Shown here piece by piece: positions 52,357-61,139 of a stretch of DNA of 64,000 nt. A model generated the notes under the pieces. That model had not been told where the DNA came from. It was given only the letters and a program-made list of their open reading frames with translations, and ran no database searches. Position 1 is the stretch's first letter, and each line of letters opens with the position of its first letter. Both the position numbers and the translations under genes were made by a program. Source of the DNA: Saprospiraceae bacterium (GTDB taxonomy: Bacteria; Bacteroidota; Bacteroidia; Chitinophagales; Saprospiraceae); NCBI GenBank assembly GCA_016714785.1, contig JADKCC010000013.1, positions 122,125-186,124 of the forward strand. Direction: 5' to 3'.

Positions 52357-53049
52357 TTATCTATCGAACTCATTTTTTAAATTGTGTTTAAGTTTTAACC
52401 TTTGGGATTTATATCCCTTTTCTACTTTCATTTTTTTGAAATCGGAGCCACGAAATGTTCTCACAGGATTGCCACGTTCTATCTGCATCTGGTTTTTCCA
52501 TTGAGACAGTTCATTGGTTTTTAATGCTTCCAGATGTTTGTCACGGATTTTCACTAGGAGACGTTCGTAAGCCAATTTTTTGTTTTGATGTTGTGAGCGA
52601 CTATCCATAGTAACTACTTGTATTCCTGTGGGAAGATGAGTTGCTCGGATAGCAGAACTCACCTTATTGACATGTTGCCCACCAGCACCAGAACTGCGCA
52701 TGGCCTGATAGGAGATATCGCTGTCTTTGATCTCCATGTCTGTGGCATTCCCCACTTCAAAAATACCAATATACCAATTCTTTCGTTTATGGTCTTTGCG
52801 TATTTCGCTCTCTCCTATCCATTGTATCGTACCAATCCACGAAGCGACAAAACCCAACGTTTGATCTCCTTCAATGGACAAAAGTGCCGTCTCAACAGAC
52901 CCATTTTCGTCGCCTGCTATTTTTTGCAATACTTGAATATCTAGTCCAAGATTCCTTGCTTCATCCATTAAAATCTGAAGTACCCGAGCAACTACTCGGG
53001 TACATTCAGCCGGTCCACGACCTGATGTGATTTGAATTAACTTTTGCAT
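52357..53049 (-). CDS. prfH: PrfH-type release-factor homologue
   Basis: A 230-residue class I release-factor-like protein of the PrfH family. It has the catalytic GGQ (residues 123-125, in SSGAGGQHVNKV) that hydrolyses peptidyl-tRNA, but lacks the codon-recognition domain of RF1/RF2. The C-terminal tail is basic (KKMKVEKGYKSQRLKLKHNL). PrfH is encoded with RtcB RNA ligases. The pair is reported to rescue and repair ribosomes cut in the decoding centre of 16S rRNA by toxins. Here the gene follows rtcB with a 4-base gap. Its stop codon lies 2 bases from the end of repeat R1, so the element inserted just after the operon. Confidence 0.93.
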   Translation of the reverse strand: MQKLIQITSGRGPAECTRVVARVLQILMDEARNLGLDIQVLQKIAGDENGSVETALLSIEGDQTLGFVASWIGTIQWIGESEIRKDHKRKNWYIGIFEVGNATDMEIKDSDISYQAMRSSGAGGQHVNKVSSAIRATHLPTGIQVVTMDSRSQHQNKKLAYERLLVKIRDKHLEALKTNELSQWKNQMQIERGNPVRTFRGSDFKKMKVEKGYKSQRLKLKHNLKNEFDR

Positions 53050-53053
53050 GATG

Positions 53054-54449
53054 TTATCCTTTGTCCATTTTTACAATTTTGGGCGTGAATGTGCCCATGA
53101 TGTCCACTAATTCTGTTTGTAACGACATAACCTTTGTGATGTCTTTGTATGCCATCGGCGATTCATCGATACTACCACCGATTAAAGTCACACCCGCATC
53201 TTTGAGTCGTTTTTTGATCTCATGCTGTGTAAACTGACTTTTGCATTGAGCTCTTGAAAACAATCTTCCTGCCCCATGAGAAGCAGATTGGATACTGTTT
53301 TCATCACCTTTGCCTACTACAATATAGCCCGGCGCTGTCATCGATCCCGGAATGATGCCAGCCACTCCACGAGAAGCAGGTGTAGCTCCTTTGCGATGAA
53401 CGATACATTCTTTGCCATCTATGGTTTCGCGCCAAGCCAGGTTATGGCTATTGGAAATATTGACCAAAACACGTTTACCCAATGCTTTGCTAAGCCGTCG
53501 ATGTATGTCTTCATGACAAGCCGCAGCATAGTCCCCTGCTAGATTCATCGCCAACCAATATTCCATACCATCGTGTGTGTTCAGGTCCAACCACGCCAGA
53601 TGCTGCACCTGACGTGGCAAAGGACACTGCTTCATAGCGAGGGTCGTATAATGTTTGGCAATATTGGCACCCAATCCACGCGAACCACTGTGAGACAAGA
53701 CTGCAAAGTAACTACCAGGTTTGAGTTTCCATTCGGGCAAAGTCTGATCGATATCTACGATACCAAACTCTACAAAATGATTACCACCACCAGAGTGTAC
53801 TGAGTTGTTTGTACGCTTTGTCGATCATACCTTTAAGCAATGGAATCTCTCGAAACTCTTTCCTGTCCAACACAGCATGATCGGCCTTGATTTTGTGTGT
53901 CTCTGTCATACCAAACTTAGTGTGGTCTTGGAGTATGTTTTTCAGTTCATCTTCCCGACCATTGACATAAGTGCCTGGCAAATCAAAAATAGACAAACTC
54001 ATCCTACAGCCGATATCCACACCGACGCCATAAGGAATGACCGCATTGTCCGTAGCCAATACACCACCTATCGGAAGTCCGTATCCAGCATGACCATCAG
54101 GCATGAGTGCCCCTTTGACGGCAACAGGAAGTTTGAGCGATTCGTACAATTGATACTTTGCGGCATCTTCTATTTCGTTTTCGCCATAGATCTGAAAAGG
54201 CACGCGTTCTGTTTTTAATCGATGCATTTTTAGTTCTACGGGTTTGACCAAACTTTCGGCTATTTTTCCCCAAGTTGGGTCGCCCATAAACGTATCTGGT
54301 TGTAGCAAAACTTCTTTCGCTTGTGCCAAGACACTTTCTTTTTTCTCGCGCTTTTTGTATCTATTGATATATCCGAGCGCAATGTTTATTGAATTATTTT
54401 GAGGAAAGCCCAATTTAATTAAGTCCTTCCCTGAGATTTTACTTCCCAT
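53054..54449 (-). pseudogene. rtcB: RtcB-family RNA ligase, one frameshift
   Basis: A ~465-residue tRNA/rRNA ligase in two frames. The first runs from the ATG at 54449 (MGSKISGKDLIKLGFPQNN) to 53781. The second runs from about 53790 to 53054. An extra C near 53797 turns ...ACA-TCT-GGT-GGT-GGT-AAT (TSGGGNHF) into TLWWW-stop. Metal and catalytic residues are intact: PDGHAGYGLPIGG, Cys148 in DIGCRMS, HSGSRGLG, and the guanylated His in SHGAGR. RtcB joins 2',3'-cyclic phosphate to 5'-OH ends. Operon position with prfH marks it as the ribosome-repair RtcB2 type. Because everything else is conserved, the indel may be a sequencing error. Confidence 0.88.
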
Positions 54450-54652
54450 GAATGATTGATTTTGAATTAATAAAATATAAAATAAATGTGCAATATGAAT
54501 TGCAAGACGGTAGGTTTGCCTGAAATACAATTTCAAGCTTCAAAATGATACCAAACGGGAAATTTTAGTTGTGCTTACACTTGTTCAATTCTTACTAATA
54601 AGGACTAGAGATGACAAATTATGATGGTAAATCGAAAGTAGTAAGCATAAAA
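54450..54652. other. Spacer upstream of rtcB
   Basis: The leader and presumed promoter of the rtcB-prfH operon on the minus strand. The frame is open upstream of the chosen start (to 54536), but that segment is not family-like. No sigma-54 -24/-12 site, as used by the enterobacterial rtcBA operon, was recognised. Confidence 0.4.
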
Positions 54653-54682
54653 AAGCCCGTTGAAATGTACTTCTTCGGGCTT
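54653..54682 (-). terminator. Intrinsic terminator of a tiny transcription unit
   Basis: On the minus strand AAGCCCG...CGGGCTT (7-bp stem, 16-base loop) is followed by TTTTTT. No annotated gene lies in front of it, only the small ORF at 54708-54797. Confidence 0.75.
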
Positions 54683-54707
54683 CATATATCTATGGGAAAG
54701 GATATTC

Positions 54708-54797
54708 TTAAGAGAAATGTAAGCCACGAAGAATGTTGTCAGCAGGTGCTGCGCTATTCTGATTTGATGTGAAATAAGACAAATCTCGTGTTAAAAT
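54708..54797 (-). CDS. Tiny ORF (24-29 residues) with own promoter and terminator (new candidate)
   Basis: The frame reads ILTRDLSYFTSNQNSAAPAD followed by NILRGLHFS and a stop. In-frame starts are ATT at 54797 (29 residues) or TTG at codon 6 (24 residues), and a stop lies two codons upstream of the ATT. It is hydrophilic with no membrane segment. It is boxed in by a TACATTTGCA promoter element (complement of 54817-54826) and the terminator at 54653-54682, giving a ~165-base transcript. The non-repetitive, protein-like composition argues for a peptide. A small RNA is the alternative. Confidence 0.4.
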   Translation of the reverse strand: MLTRDLSYFTSNQNSAAPADNILRGLHFS

Positions 54798-54816
54798 GGT
54801 TTATAATAAATAACGA

Positions 54817-54826
54817 TGCAAATGTA
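54817..54826 (-). promoter_or_regulatory. Promoter -7 element of the tiny unit
   Basis: On the minus strand TACATTTGCA fits TAnnTTTG. The -33 TTG is not clear. It lies ~20 bases before the ATT/TTG start region. Confidence 0.4.
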
Positions 54827-54960
54827 TATCGGGATGATTAGATAAAAAAATAATTTTGGTTAAATGTGTTTATATTAAGAGAAGTTTAAAAATAATTAAC
54901 AACCAAAAATAGTTTACCACACATTTTGGGATTTTTAAAATTAGATAGTACCTTTGGTCT

Positions 54961-56127
54961 ATGAATAGAGTATTAATCTTTTATGGTTTATTGGTCAGTC
55001 TTTTCTCTTTGGCAGCCCAAAATGAAAAAAGTGACATCACAGTTTCTATATTAACTTGTGCGCTAGAGCATGATATTTATACTATCTATGGCCATAATGC
55101 CATCCGCATTGTAGATAATACTGCTGGCACCGATTTAGTATATAATTATGGTACTTTCGACTTCAAGACAAAAGGTTTTATTATCAAATTTATGAGGGGG
55201 AAACTTCCCTACACATTGGATGTGGCTACTTATAATAGATTTATTGCAGAATACGACTATTTTCAGAGAGATGTAACCGAACAAGTATTGTCTTTAGATT
55301 CTTTACAAAAACAAAAGGTCGTCAAGTACCTTGAAGTCAATATGCAGCCAGAAAACAGAACATACAAGTATGACTTTTTTATGGACAATTGTGCCACTAG
55401 ACTGCGCGATATCATTGACCATAATATTACTGGATTTACGTGGGATACTACGCGTGCTTCAAATAAAACATTTCGGCAAATCATCAAAGAGTACCAAAAT
55501 AGAATGCCTTGGACTAACTTTGGTATCGATCTCATCATCGGGGCACCTGCAGACCAAAAGACTACTTTGAGTCAAGAAACTTTTATCCCTGACTATCTAG
55601 CGGAGGCCATCCAATTTGCTAAATATGCCGACCCTAAACAAAATGGTTTACAGCTTAAAGAAAATAAAATTTTGGGTTTTGACCTCCCCAATAGTAATCC
55701 CAATTTCTTGCTTTCACCTTATTTTTTATTCCTATTATTGTTACTAATAGAGATTAATATTTTTTTCCGACACTTACGTGGAATTAGTACCCATTGGATT
55801 AAAAAATACGATCAGTTTTGGCTTATTGTCTTGACTTTGGCAAGTGTATTGATGTTATTTATGTGGTTTGGCACGGATCATATACCTACTAAATACAATT
55901 GGAATATCCTTTGGGCAAGTCCACTTATTCCGCTTTGGTGGTGGAAAGAAACTTCGCCATGGTTGTCCTATATCATTGGCTTCGGTCTGGTAATTACCAT
56001 CATCAATGCCATACCGGGTATTCAAATATTGCCACAATATTTTCATCCAATAGTGGGAATCATTAGTTTGATTTTGATACTTAAAGGAAGAAGGCTATAT
56101 TTTTCGGGTGATCAGGTGCTTGCATGA
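54961..56127 (+). CDS. DUF4105/Lnb-N-type membrane protein
   Basis: A 388-residue protein. The signal peptide MNRVLIFYGLLVSLFSLAAQ is followed by a periplasmic domain of the DUF4105/Lnb N-terminal family (LTCALEHDIYTIYGHNAIRI, LVYNYGTFDFKTKGFIIKFM, DNCATRLRD). The Cys/His pair of this family (ALEHD...GHNA; NCATR) resembles a papain/NlpC-like active site. About four or five C-terminal membrane helices follow (from ~240). Lnb in Gram-positives transfers acyl chains on lipoproteins. The role in Bacteroidota is unproven. Confidence 0.9.
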   Translation: MNRVLIFYGLLVSLFSLAAQNEKSDITVSILTCALEHDIYTIYGHNAIRIVDNTAGTDLVYNYGTFDFKTKGFIIKFMRGKLPYTLDVATYNRFIAEYDYFQRDVTEQVLSLDSLQKQKVVKYLEVNMQPENRTYKYDFFMDNCATRLRDIIDHNITGFTWDTTRASNKTFRQIIKEYQNRMPWTNFGIDLIIGAPADQKTTLSQETFIPDYLAEAIQFAKYADPKQNGLQLKENKILGFDLPNSNPNFLLSPYFLFLLLLLIEINIFFRHLRGISTHWIKKYDQFWLIVLTLASVLMLFMWFGTDHIPTKYNWNILWASPLIPLWWWKETSPWLSYIIGFGLVITIINAIPGIQILPQYFHPIVGIISLILILKGRRLYFSGDQVLA

Positions 56128-56214
56128 TCGATAGTTCGGTTGTTCAAATGCTCTTTAATTCACTAGTTCAGCCGTTTAGGTGTTTCATTCTTTGTTTGTA
56201 ATTTTAAAAAAAAT

Positions 56215-57843
56215 ATGTTGAATAATAAACAGATAGCAGGTAAATTTGATCTTTTGGCCAAGTTATTGAACTTCATGACGAAAATCCTTTCAAGATCAAG
56301 TCTTACGCCAATGCTTATTTGAGTCTTAGAAAATTGGAAGGTGACCTCAGCATCATGCCCAAAGTTGAGCTTGCCGCCATCAAAGGTGTAGGGACAGCGA
56401 TAGCCGAAAAAATCATAGAACTGGCTACCACAGGAAGCATGAAAGCACTTGAAGAAAGAAATACAAAGCAAAACACCTGCCGGTATCCAAAGATGCTTTC
56501 TATTAAGGTTTAGGACCCAAAAAAGTGAAACAAATCTGGAAAGAAATGGACATACTTTCTGTAGGTGAATTGTTGTATGCTTGCAATGAAAACAGATTAG
56601 TAGCCTACTCTGGATTTGGGTTAAAAATACAGGCAGATATCAAAGAAAAGTTAGAATATTTCCAAGCATCACAAGGAAAATATCTTTATGCCCATGTCCA
56701 TCAACTCGCTGAAAAAATGTTTGGCTGAATTGCAATTAAAATATCCTGAGTCAAAACTTGCTTTATGCGGAGATATCGTCCGTTATATGCCTGAAGTGAA
56801 AGGGATAGAAATTTTGTCAACATTACCCATAGATCCAAGTGTGTTGGACGAAAGTCTGGTAGAAAAAGTGGATGATAATTGGTATTATAAAAGTTTTCCG
56901 CTATTCATTTACGAGGTATCAAGAGCAGAATTTGATAAAGAACTATTCAAGCGATCTGGAAACGAAACTTTTTTAAGTGCGTTTACAGAAGAAGATTTAA
57001 CACATGGTGACGCCAAAAGTATATTTGCCCACAAAGGCATATCATTCGTCCCAGCAGAACATCGTGAAAGTCCTGATGTCATAAATCTATACAAAACGAA
57101 TGCACCAAAACTCATAGAAGTTCAAGAAATCAAAGGCATTGTCCACAATCACAGTACGTATAGCGACGGCCTACATTCATTGGCCGATATGGCCGACTAT
57201 GTGCATACATCTGGCTATGCATATTTTGTCATCTCAGATCATAGCAAATCAGCCGGTTATGCAGGTGGACTCAATGAAGATAGAGTATTGATGCAGTGGA
57301 GAGAAATCGATGTGCTCAATGCAAAATATTCAGATGGATTCAAAATATTCAAAAGCATCGAGAGTGATATTTTAGTGGACGGATCATTGGATTATAGTGA
57401 TGAAATATTGCCTAATTTGATTTAGTGATCTCATCGATCCATTCAGTATTGAATATGGATGAAGAGAAAGCAACACAAAGACTCATCAAAGCGGTAGAAA
57501 ACCCTTATACTAAAATACTAGCCATCCTACTGGTCGATTATTGCTCGCTCGTCCTGGATACCCTGTGGATTACAAAAAAGTAATTGATGCTTGTGCTGCC
57601 AATGGCGTAGCTATGGAACTAAATGCCAATCCACAACGACTAGATATGGACTGGACATGGATACCTTATGCTATGAACAAAAATGTCATGGTTTCTATTA
57701 ATCCTGATGCCCATTCTAAAGAATCCATACACTACGTAAAATATGGTGTAGCTGTGGCAAGAAAAGGTGGTTTGACTGCTGATTTTTGTCTCAATACGCT
57801 TTCGGCTAATGAATTTTCGGAATGGTGTAAAAACAAAAAGTAG
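56215..57843 (+). pseudogene. polX: PolX-type DNA polymerase/3'-5' exonuclease with PHP domain, many frameshifts
   Basis: Fragments in order are MLNNKQIAGKFDLLAKLL; ENPFKIKSYANAYLSLRKLE and IKGVGTAIAEKIIEL (HhH); KQIWKEMDILSVGELLYACN (HhH); LQLKYPESKLALCGDIVRYM; then the PHP nuclease GIVHNHSTYSDGLHSLADMA, VISDHSKSAGYAGGL, ILAHPTGRLLL, ELNANPQRLDMDW and SINPDAHS. Together they cover a full ~540-residue PolX, a gap-filling repair polymerase. At least four frame changes are needed (near 56277, 56460-56510, 56690 and 57420-57540). PHP metal residues remain, so the breaks are recent or sequencing errors. Confidence 0.85.
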
Positions 57844-57869
57844 TAAAGTTTTAGCTCCTTGGTAATGCA

Positions 57870-58084
57870 GGCAACGATTATTCTGTTAATCATTTTTAAA
57901 GTTCAATTGTTTACGATTTTATTGATGGCTATGAAGACTTTATGGAAATAGAACTTGAAGATGATAGCCTAAAAATTTGATCCATGCCCTTTCTGGCATT
58001 TTGATTGATGATTTTGAAACATACGAATCATTTGATAAGTATGATTTGAAAATATTTTATAAGGAAAATCATGTTATGATAAAT
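57870..58084 (+). pseudogene. Fragment of an acidic hypothetical gene, cut by repeat R2
   Basis: Coding-like sequence VYDFIDGYEDFMEIELEDDS-LK | LIHALSGILIDDFETYESFD continues to KIFYKENHVM, with one frame change near 57975. It stops at the left edge of R2 (58085). I do not recognise the family. Confidence 0.45.
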
Positions 58085-58620
58085 AGGGGCTGCTGAAAGG
58101 TCTGCTATTATTTTTGGTTAATAGTTTAACGGAGATTATCGTTCAAAAACAAGCAATAGAGAATATAAACGTAGTGAAGTGCAAAGCACCAAAGACAAAG
58201 TCTTTGACGAAGTGAACGTGAAACGGTGGGCAGGTGTAGTGCAAAGCACCAAAGGCCGCAAGTCTTTGACGAAGTGAACCGTGAAACGGGTGGGTGGGCC
58301 ATGACAATGCGAGAAGCGAAGGAACCCGTAAGGGATGGGCAGGTCGAAAATGAACAACAATACACCTAGCTGATTTAAGTTTAAATGATTGACTTTTTTG
58401 AGTGATTTTGTATCACTCAAATGCAGCAAAGCTGCACCATTCGAGTTACCTTTTGAACTAGACTTTTGGGCAATGCAAAAAGCACTGCCCGCCTGCATAA
58501 GGCAAAAGAAGCCAACCCAAGGTACACGACTTTTGGACAAAATCATTAAAAGGTTTACTTGATTTGTTTATTATGACATAATTTACCCATTTATCAATTG
58601 GTTGTACCACTTAGTCGCCT
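58085..58620. mobile_element. MITE-like repeat, copy R2
   Basis: A ~535-base copy of R1 in the same orientation. The left end is AGGGGCTGCTGAAA. The right end, TATCAATTGGTTGTACCACTTAGTC, lacks the clean CAGCAAGCCCC terminus of R1. The middle is longer and contains a ~63-base tandem duplication (58169-58295) with GTGCAAAGCACCAAAG and AGTCTTTGACGAAGTGAAC, and a GAGTGATTTTGTATCACTC palindrome. It has no coding capacity. It splits a small gene. Confidence 0.72.
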
Positions 58621-58806
58621 TTAAGTAAAAACAAACTCACCAAATTTATTTACACCATCTATCGTTTGAACCACAAATAAATGATGGGGCAAAACGGATT
58701 CATTATGATCTCACAGTATTTAATCTTGGCGAAAAAAACATTATTCATGAATCCTAAAACGATGAAATTTTTAACAAGTGACGAATTAATGGAAAACTTA
58801 ATATAA
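58621..58806 (+). pseudogene. Coding-like fragment after repeat R2
   Basis: Sequence NDGAKRIHYDLTVFNLGEKN-IIHES and then FLTSDELMENLI with a stop at 58804-58806. It may be the rest of the gene broken at 57870-58084. The family is unknown. Confidence 0.35.
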
Positions 58807-58893
58807 AAATACAAATCAATTTATCTAGGTGAATTTTTTGATAGAAAAATTTACTATTGTACTGTGAATTTGACACTAACCATGTACTCAAAA

Positions 58894-58929
58894 TAAAAAA
58901 GCCAAATCTTGTTTGGATTTGCGGCTTTA
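58894..58929 (-). terminator. Intrinsic terminator of the TsaC/Sua5-like gene
   Basis: On the minus strand AAGCCGCAAATC...GATTTGGCTT forms a stem with a two-base bulge, followed by TTTTTT. It begins ~32 bases after the stop at 58961-58963. Confidence 0.7.
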
Positions 58930-58960
58930 CTAGTTATTTGGTTCTTAAGAAAGAGATAAA

Positions 58961-59580
58961 TTAATCCACTTCTCCCTTCCCCTTCTCTTATCAATTCTAT
59001 TTCTTCCAACGTACAGTCCAGTAATGGTCGATTCAGCAATGTCACCAATGCCACCATCCATCAAAATATCTACTGTATGTTGGAATGTTTGCTCCATTCA
59101 TCAGGATCTGCGAAAGTTTTTTTGAATGCCATCTTCTAGTATTCAGTGAAGTAGAAATCAAAGGGACATCGAGAAATTCCATAAACCATCTAAGATTTCA
59201 TTATTTGGTATCCTAACTCCAATCTCTTCCTTATTGTTTTAAAAACTTCTGCACATACTTATTTGACTTTAAAATGAAGGTATAGGGTCCTTAGAGATAT
59301 GCTTCATTGTCTTGAATACATTGTTGTCTATCTGTTGTGTATGCTGGGATATAACACTGATATTAGGACAAATGAGAGACATTTGGCTTGTTTTTCTTTT
59401 TTGTCCAATATTCTATGGCCGTTCTATACCAGAACTTTTGTTTGGTCATCCAACAGCCCAAAGCGTAGGTCTGTATCTGTAGAAAGATGATAATTTCTCC
59501 TTTATTGATCCTGTCAGCCACTTCTTTAGGTCTCTTTTATTTGGGTTTTGTCATGAAAAAATTCTCTGCATACACATCAC
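58961..59580 (-). pseudogene. TsaC/Sua5/YciO-family protein, many frameshifts
   Basis: Readable minus-strand pieces in order are KEVADRINKGEIIIF..TDTYALGC; KQAKCLSFV; PYTFILKSNKYVQKF; LRWFMEFLDVPLISTSLN; DCTLEEIELIREGEGEVD-stop. This is the YrdC-like fold that makes L-threonylcarbamoyladenylate for the tRNA t6A modification, or the related YciO group. At least five frame changes break it. An essential t6A gene would not be expected to be dead, so either another copy exists or this is sequence error. Confidence 0.75.
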
Positions 59581-59708
59581 TTTTATTGTTTTGAAAATAA
59601 TTTGTCTGTTGCTTTCCGCATGGTTTGCAACTTCAATATAGATTAAATAAATAATAACCTTAGTTTGTTGTTGCTTTGAAAGATAAAAGTGGTGTAGCTT
59701 ATCTCGGA

Positions 59709-61010
59709 CTAAATTTGAGGAATGCCATTTTTGGTTTTTAAAATAGTAGAGACATTAAGGGTGATACCCAACCAATCGAATATCTCTCCCCCAAGCCCAA
59801 ATATAGACCAAAATACCAATGTTTGATCATAAAACAACCGTAAATTATGTAAAATGGTAGATAGTTTGGAATTTGTAAGCCGTTTGCGTATGACTAGTTC
59901 TATCAATCCATTGGAAAAAATGCCACCAATGCCAAATGTTAATAAAATACCTAAAAGAAGGAACATGCTTCATGGTTTTGAATAATAGTATCAATGTCAT
60001 ATCGTCTTTTCAAAAAGTGGATATAAAAAATTCTGAAAACAATACAATAGGTAAAGATATGAGCATCAAAATAATAGATTCAGTTTGGTTGTTTTGATGA
60101 TCAGTGGGAAGACTTTGTCTCTTTTATTACCTATGAAACTACTAACTAAAGTATTGATAACAGCTGAATATCCCAACATGGTATGGATAAGATGAGATAT
60201 ACCACTGAAGCAAATTGGATATTTCTAATTCTTGTTTTCCCACATTCTCTATGAAACTAAAAAATAAAAACCAAGAGCCTATACCCAAAATAGATTGGAA
60301 TGCTAGGTATAGATATTCCCAAACATATTGGTAAAATCCTTAATCACCAGACTATAAATGCTAGCAATTCATATTTTCTATTCTTTGTCCCATACCATAT
60401 AACCAATAAATACGATAAAACTACTACTTCAGCTATGGTGCTGGCCAATGCTGCTCGGCAATTCATGAGGCAAACCCAAATTTACCAAAGACTAAAACAT
60501 ACTTTAAAATAATATTAACCACAATTAACACCAAGGTATCGTATATAATAAACTTAGTACGTGCTATGCCTGTATAAAATGCAATCATAGAGACACCTAA
60601 ATAACTAAAAACACTCCCCAGCTACGAGGTCCAATATATTCTACACATTTCTGTAGTATGTCGGGATTGTTTACAAAAGTTTAAAGAAGGAATGACTTCC
60701 GTATTGTAAAAATAAAAACAATTGACGGCAGGGCTGCTTCAAATATAAATAAAGATTGAAAATCTTCCCAACCTTCTAATTGTGTTCTCCATTGCGCCTA
60801 GCAATAATAATCCTATCCACCGAGAAAATCCATATCCAATACTGTAGCTATGATCAAATAGAAAACACCAACGAGTCCTGATGCCGCAAAGTCAACACTA
60901 CTATAATGATAAAAATACATTATCCTCAGTACAATGATATTTTTGAGCCGCACTTCCTAGCATAATGGCACTGAAAGTGATAGATTTGTCTATATGATGT
61001 ACTTAGCTTC
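59709..61010 (-). pseudogene. MATE-family efflux transporter, many frameshifts
   Basis: Minus-strand pieces include DFAASGLVGVFYLIIATVLD, IENVGKQELEISNLL, GYSAVINTLVSSFIGNKRDK, VFPLIIKTTKLNLL and LLGILLTFGIGGIFSNGLI. They follow the order of a ~440-residue NorM/DinF-like multidrug and toxin exporter with 12 helices. No frame is open for more than ~85 codons. It lies directly upstream of the TsaC-like gene on the same strand. Confidence 0.7.
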
Positions 61011-61139
61011 ATTTACGGTCACAAAATATCTGTTTTTGCTTATTTGGTGAAAAAACAAAATTATAAAAATATTAAAATATATTTGGTCTTTTATTACTAC
61101 CTACTCAATTTAAAAGTCTGATGAACAAATTTCATTTTT

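Noticed and set aside
58136..58546. Minus-strand ORF of 136 codons in R2
   Set aside because: It is a translation of the duplicated repeat unit and has no counterpart in R1.
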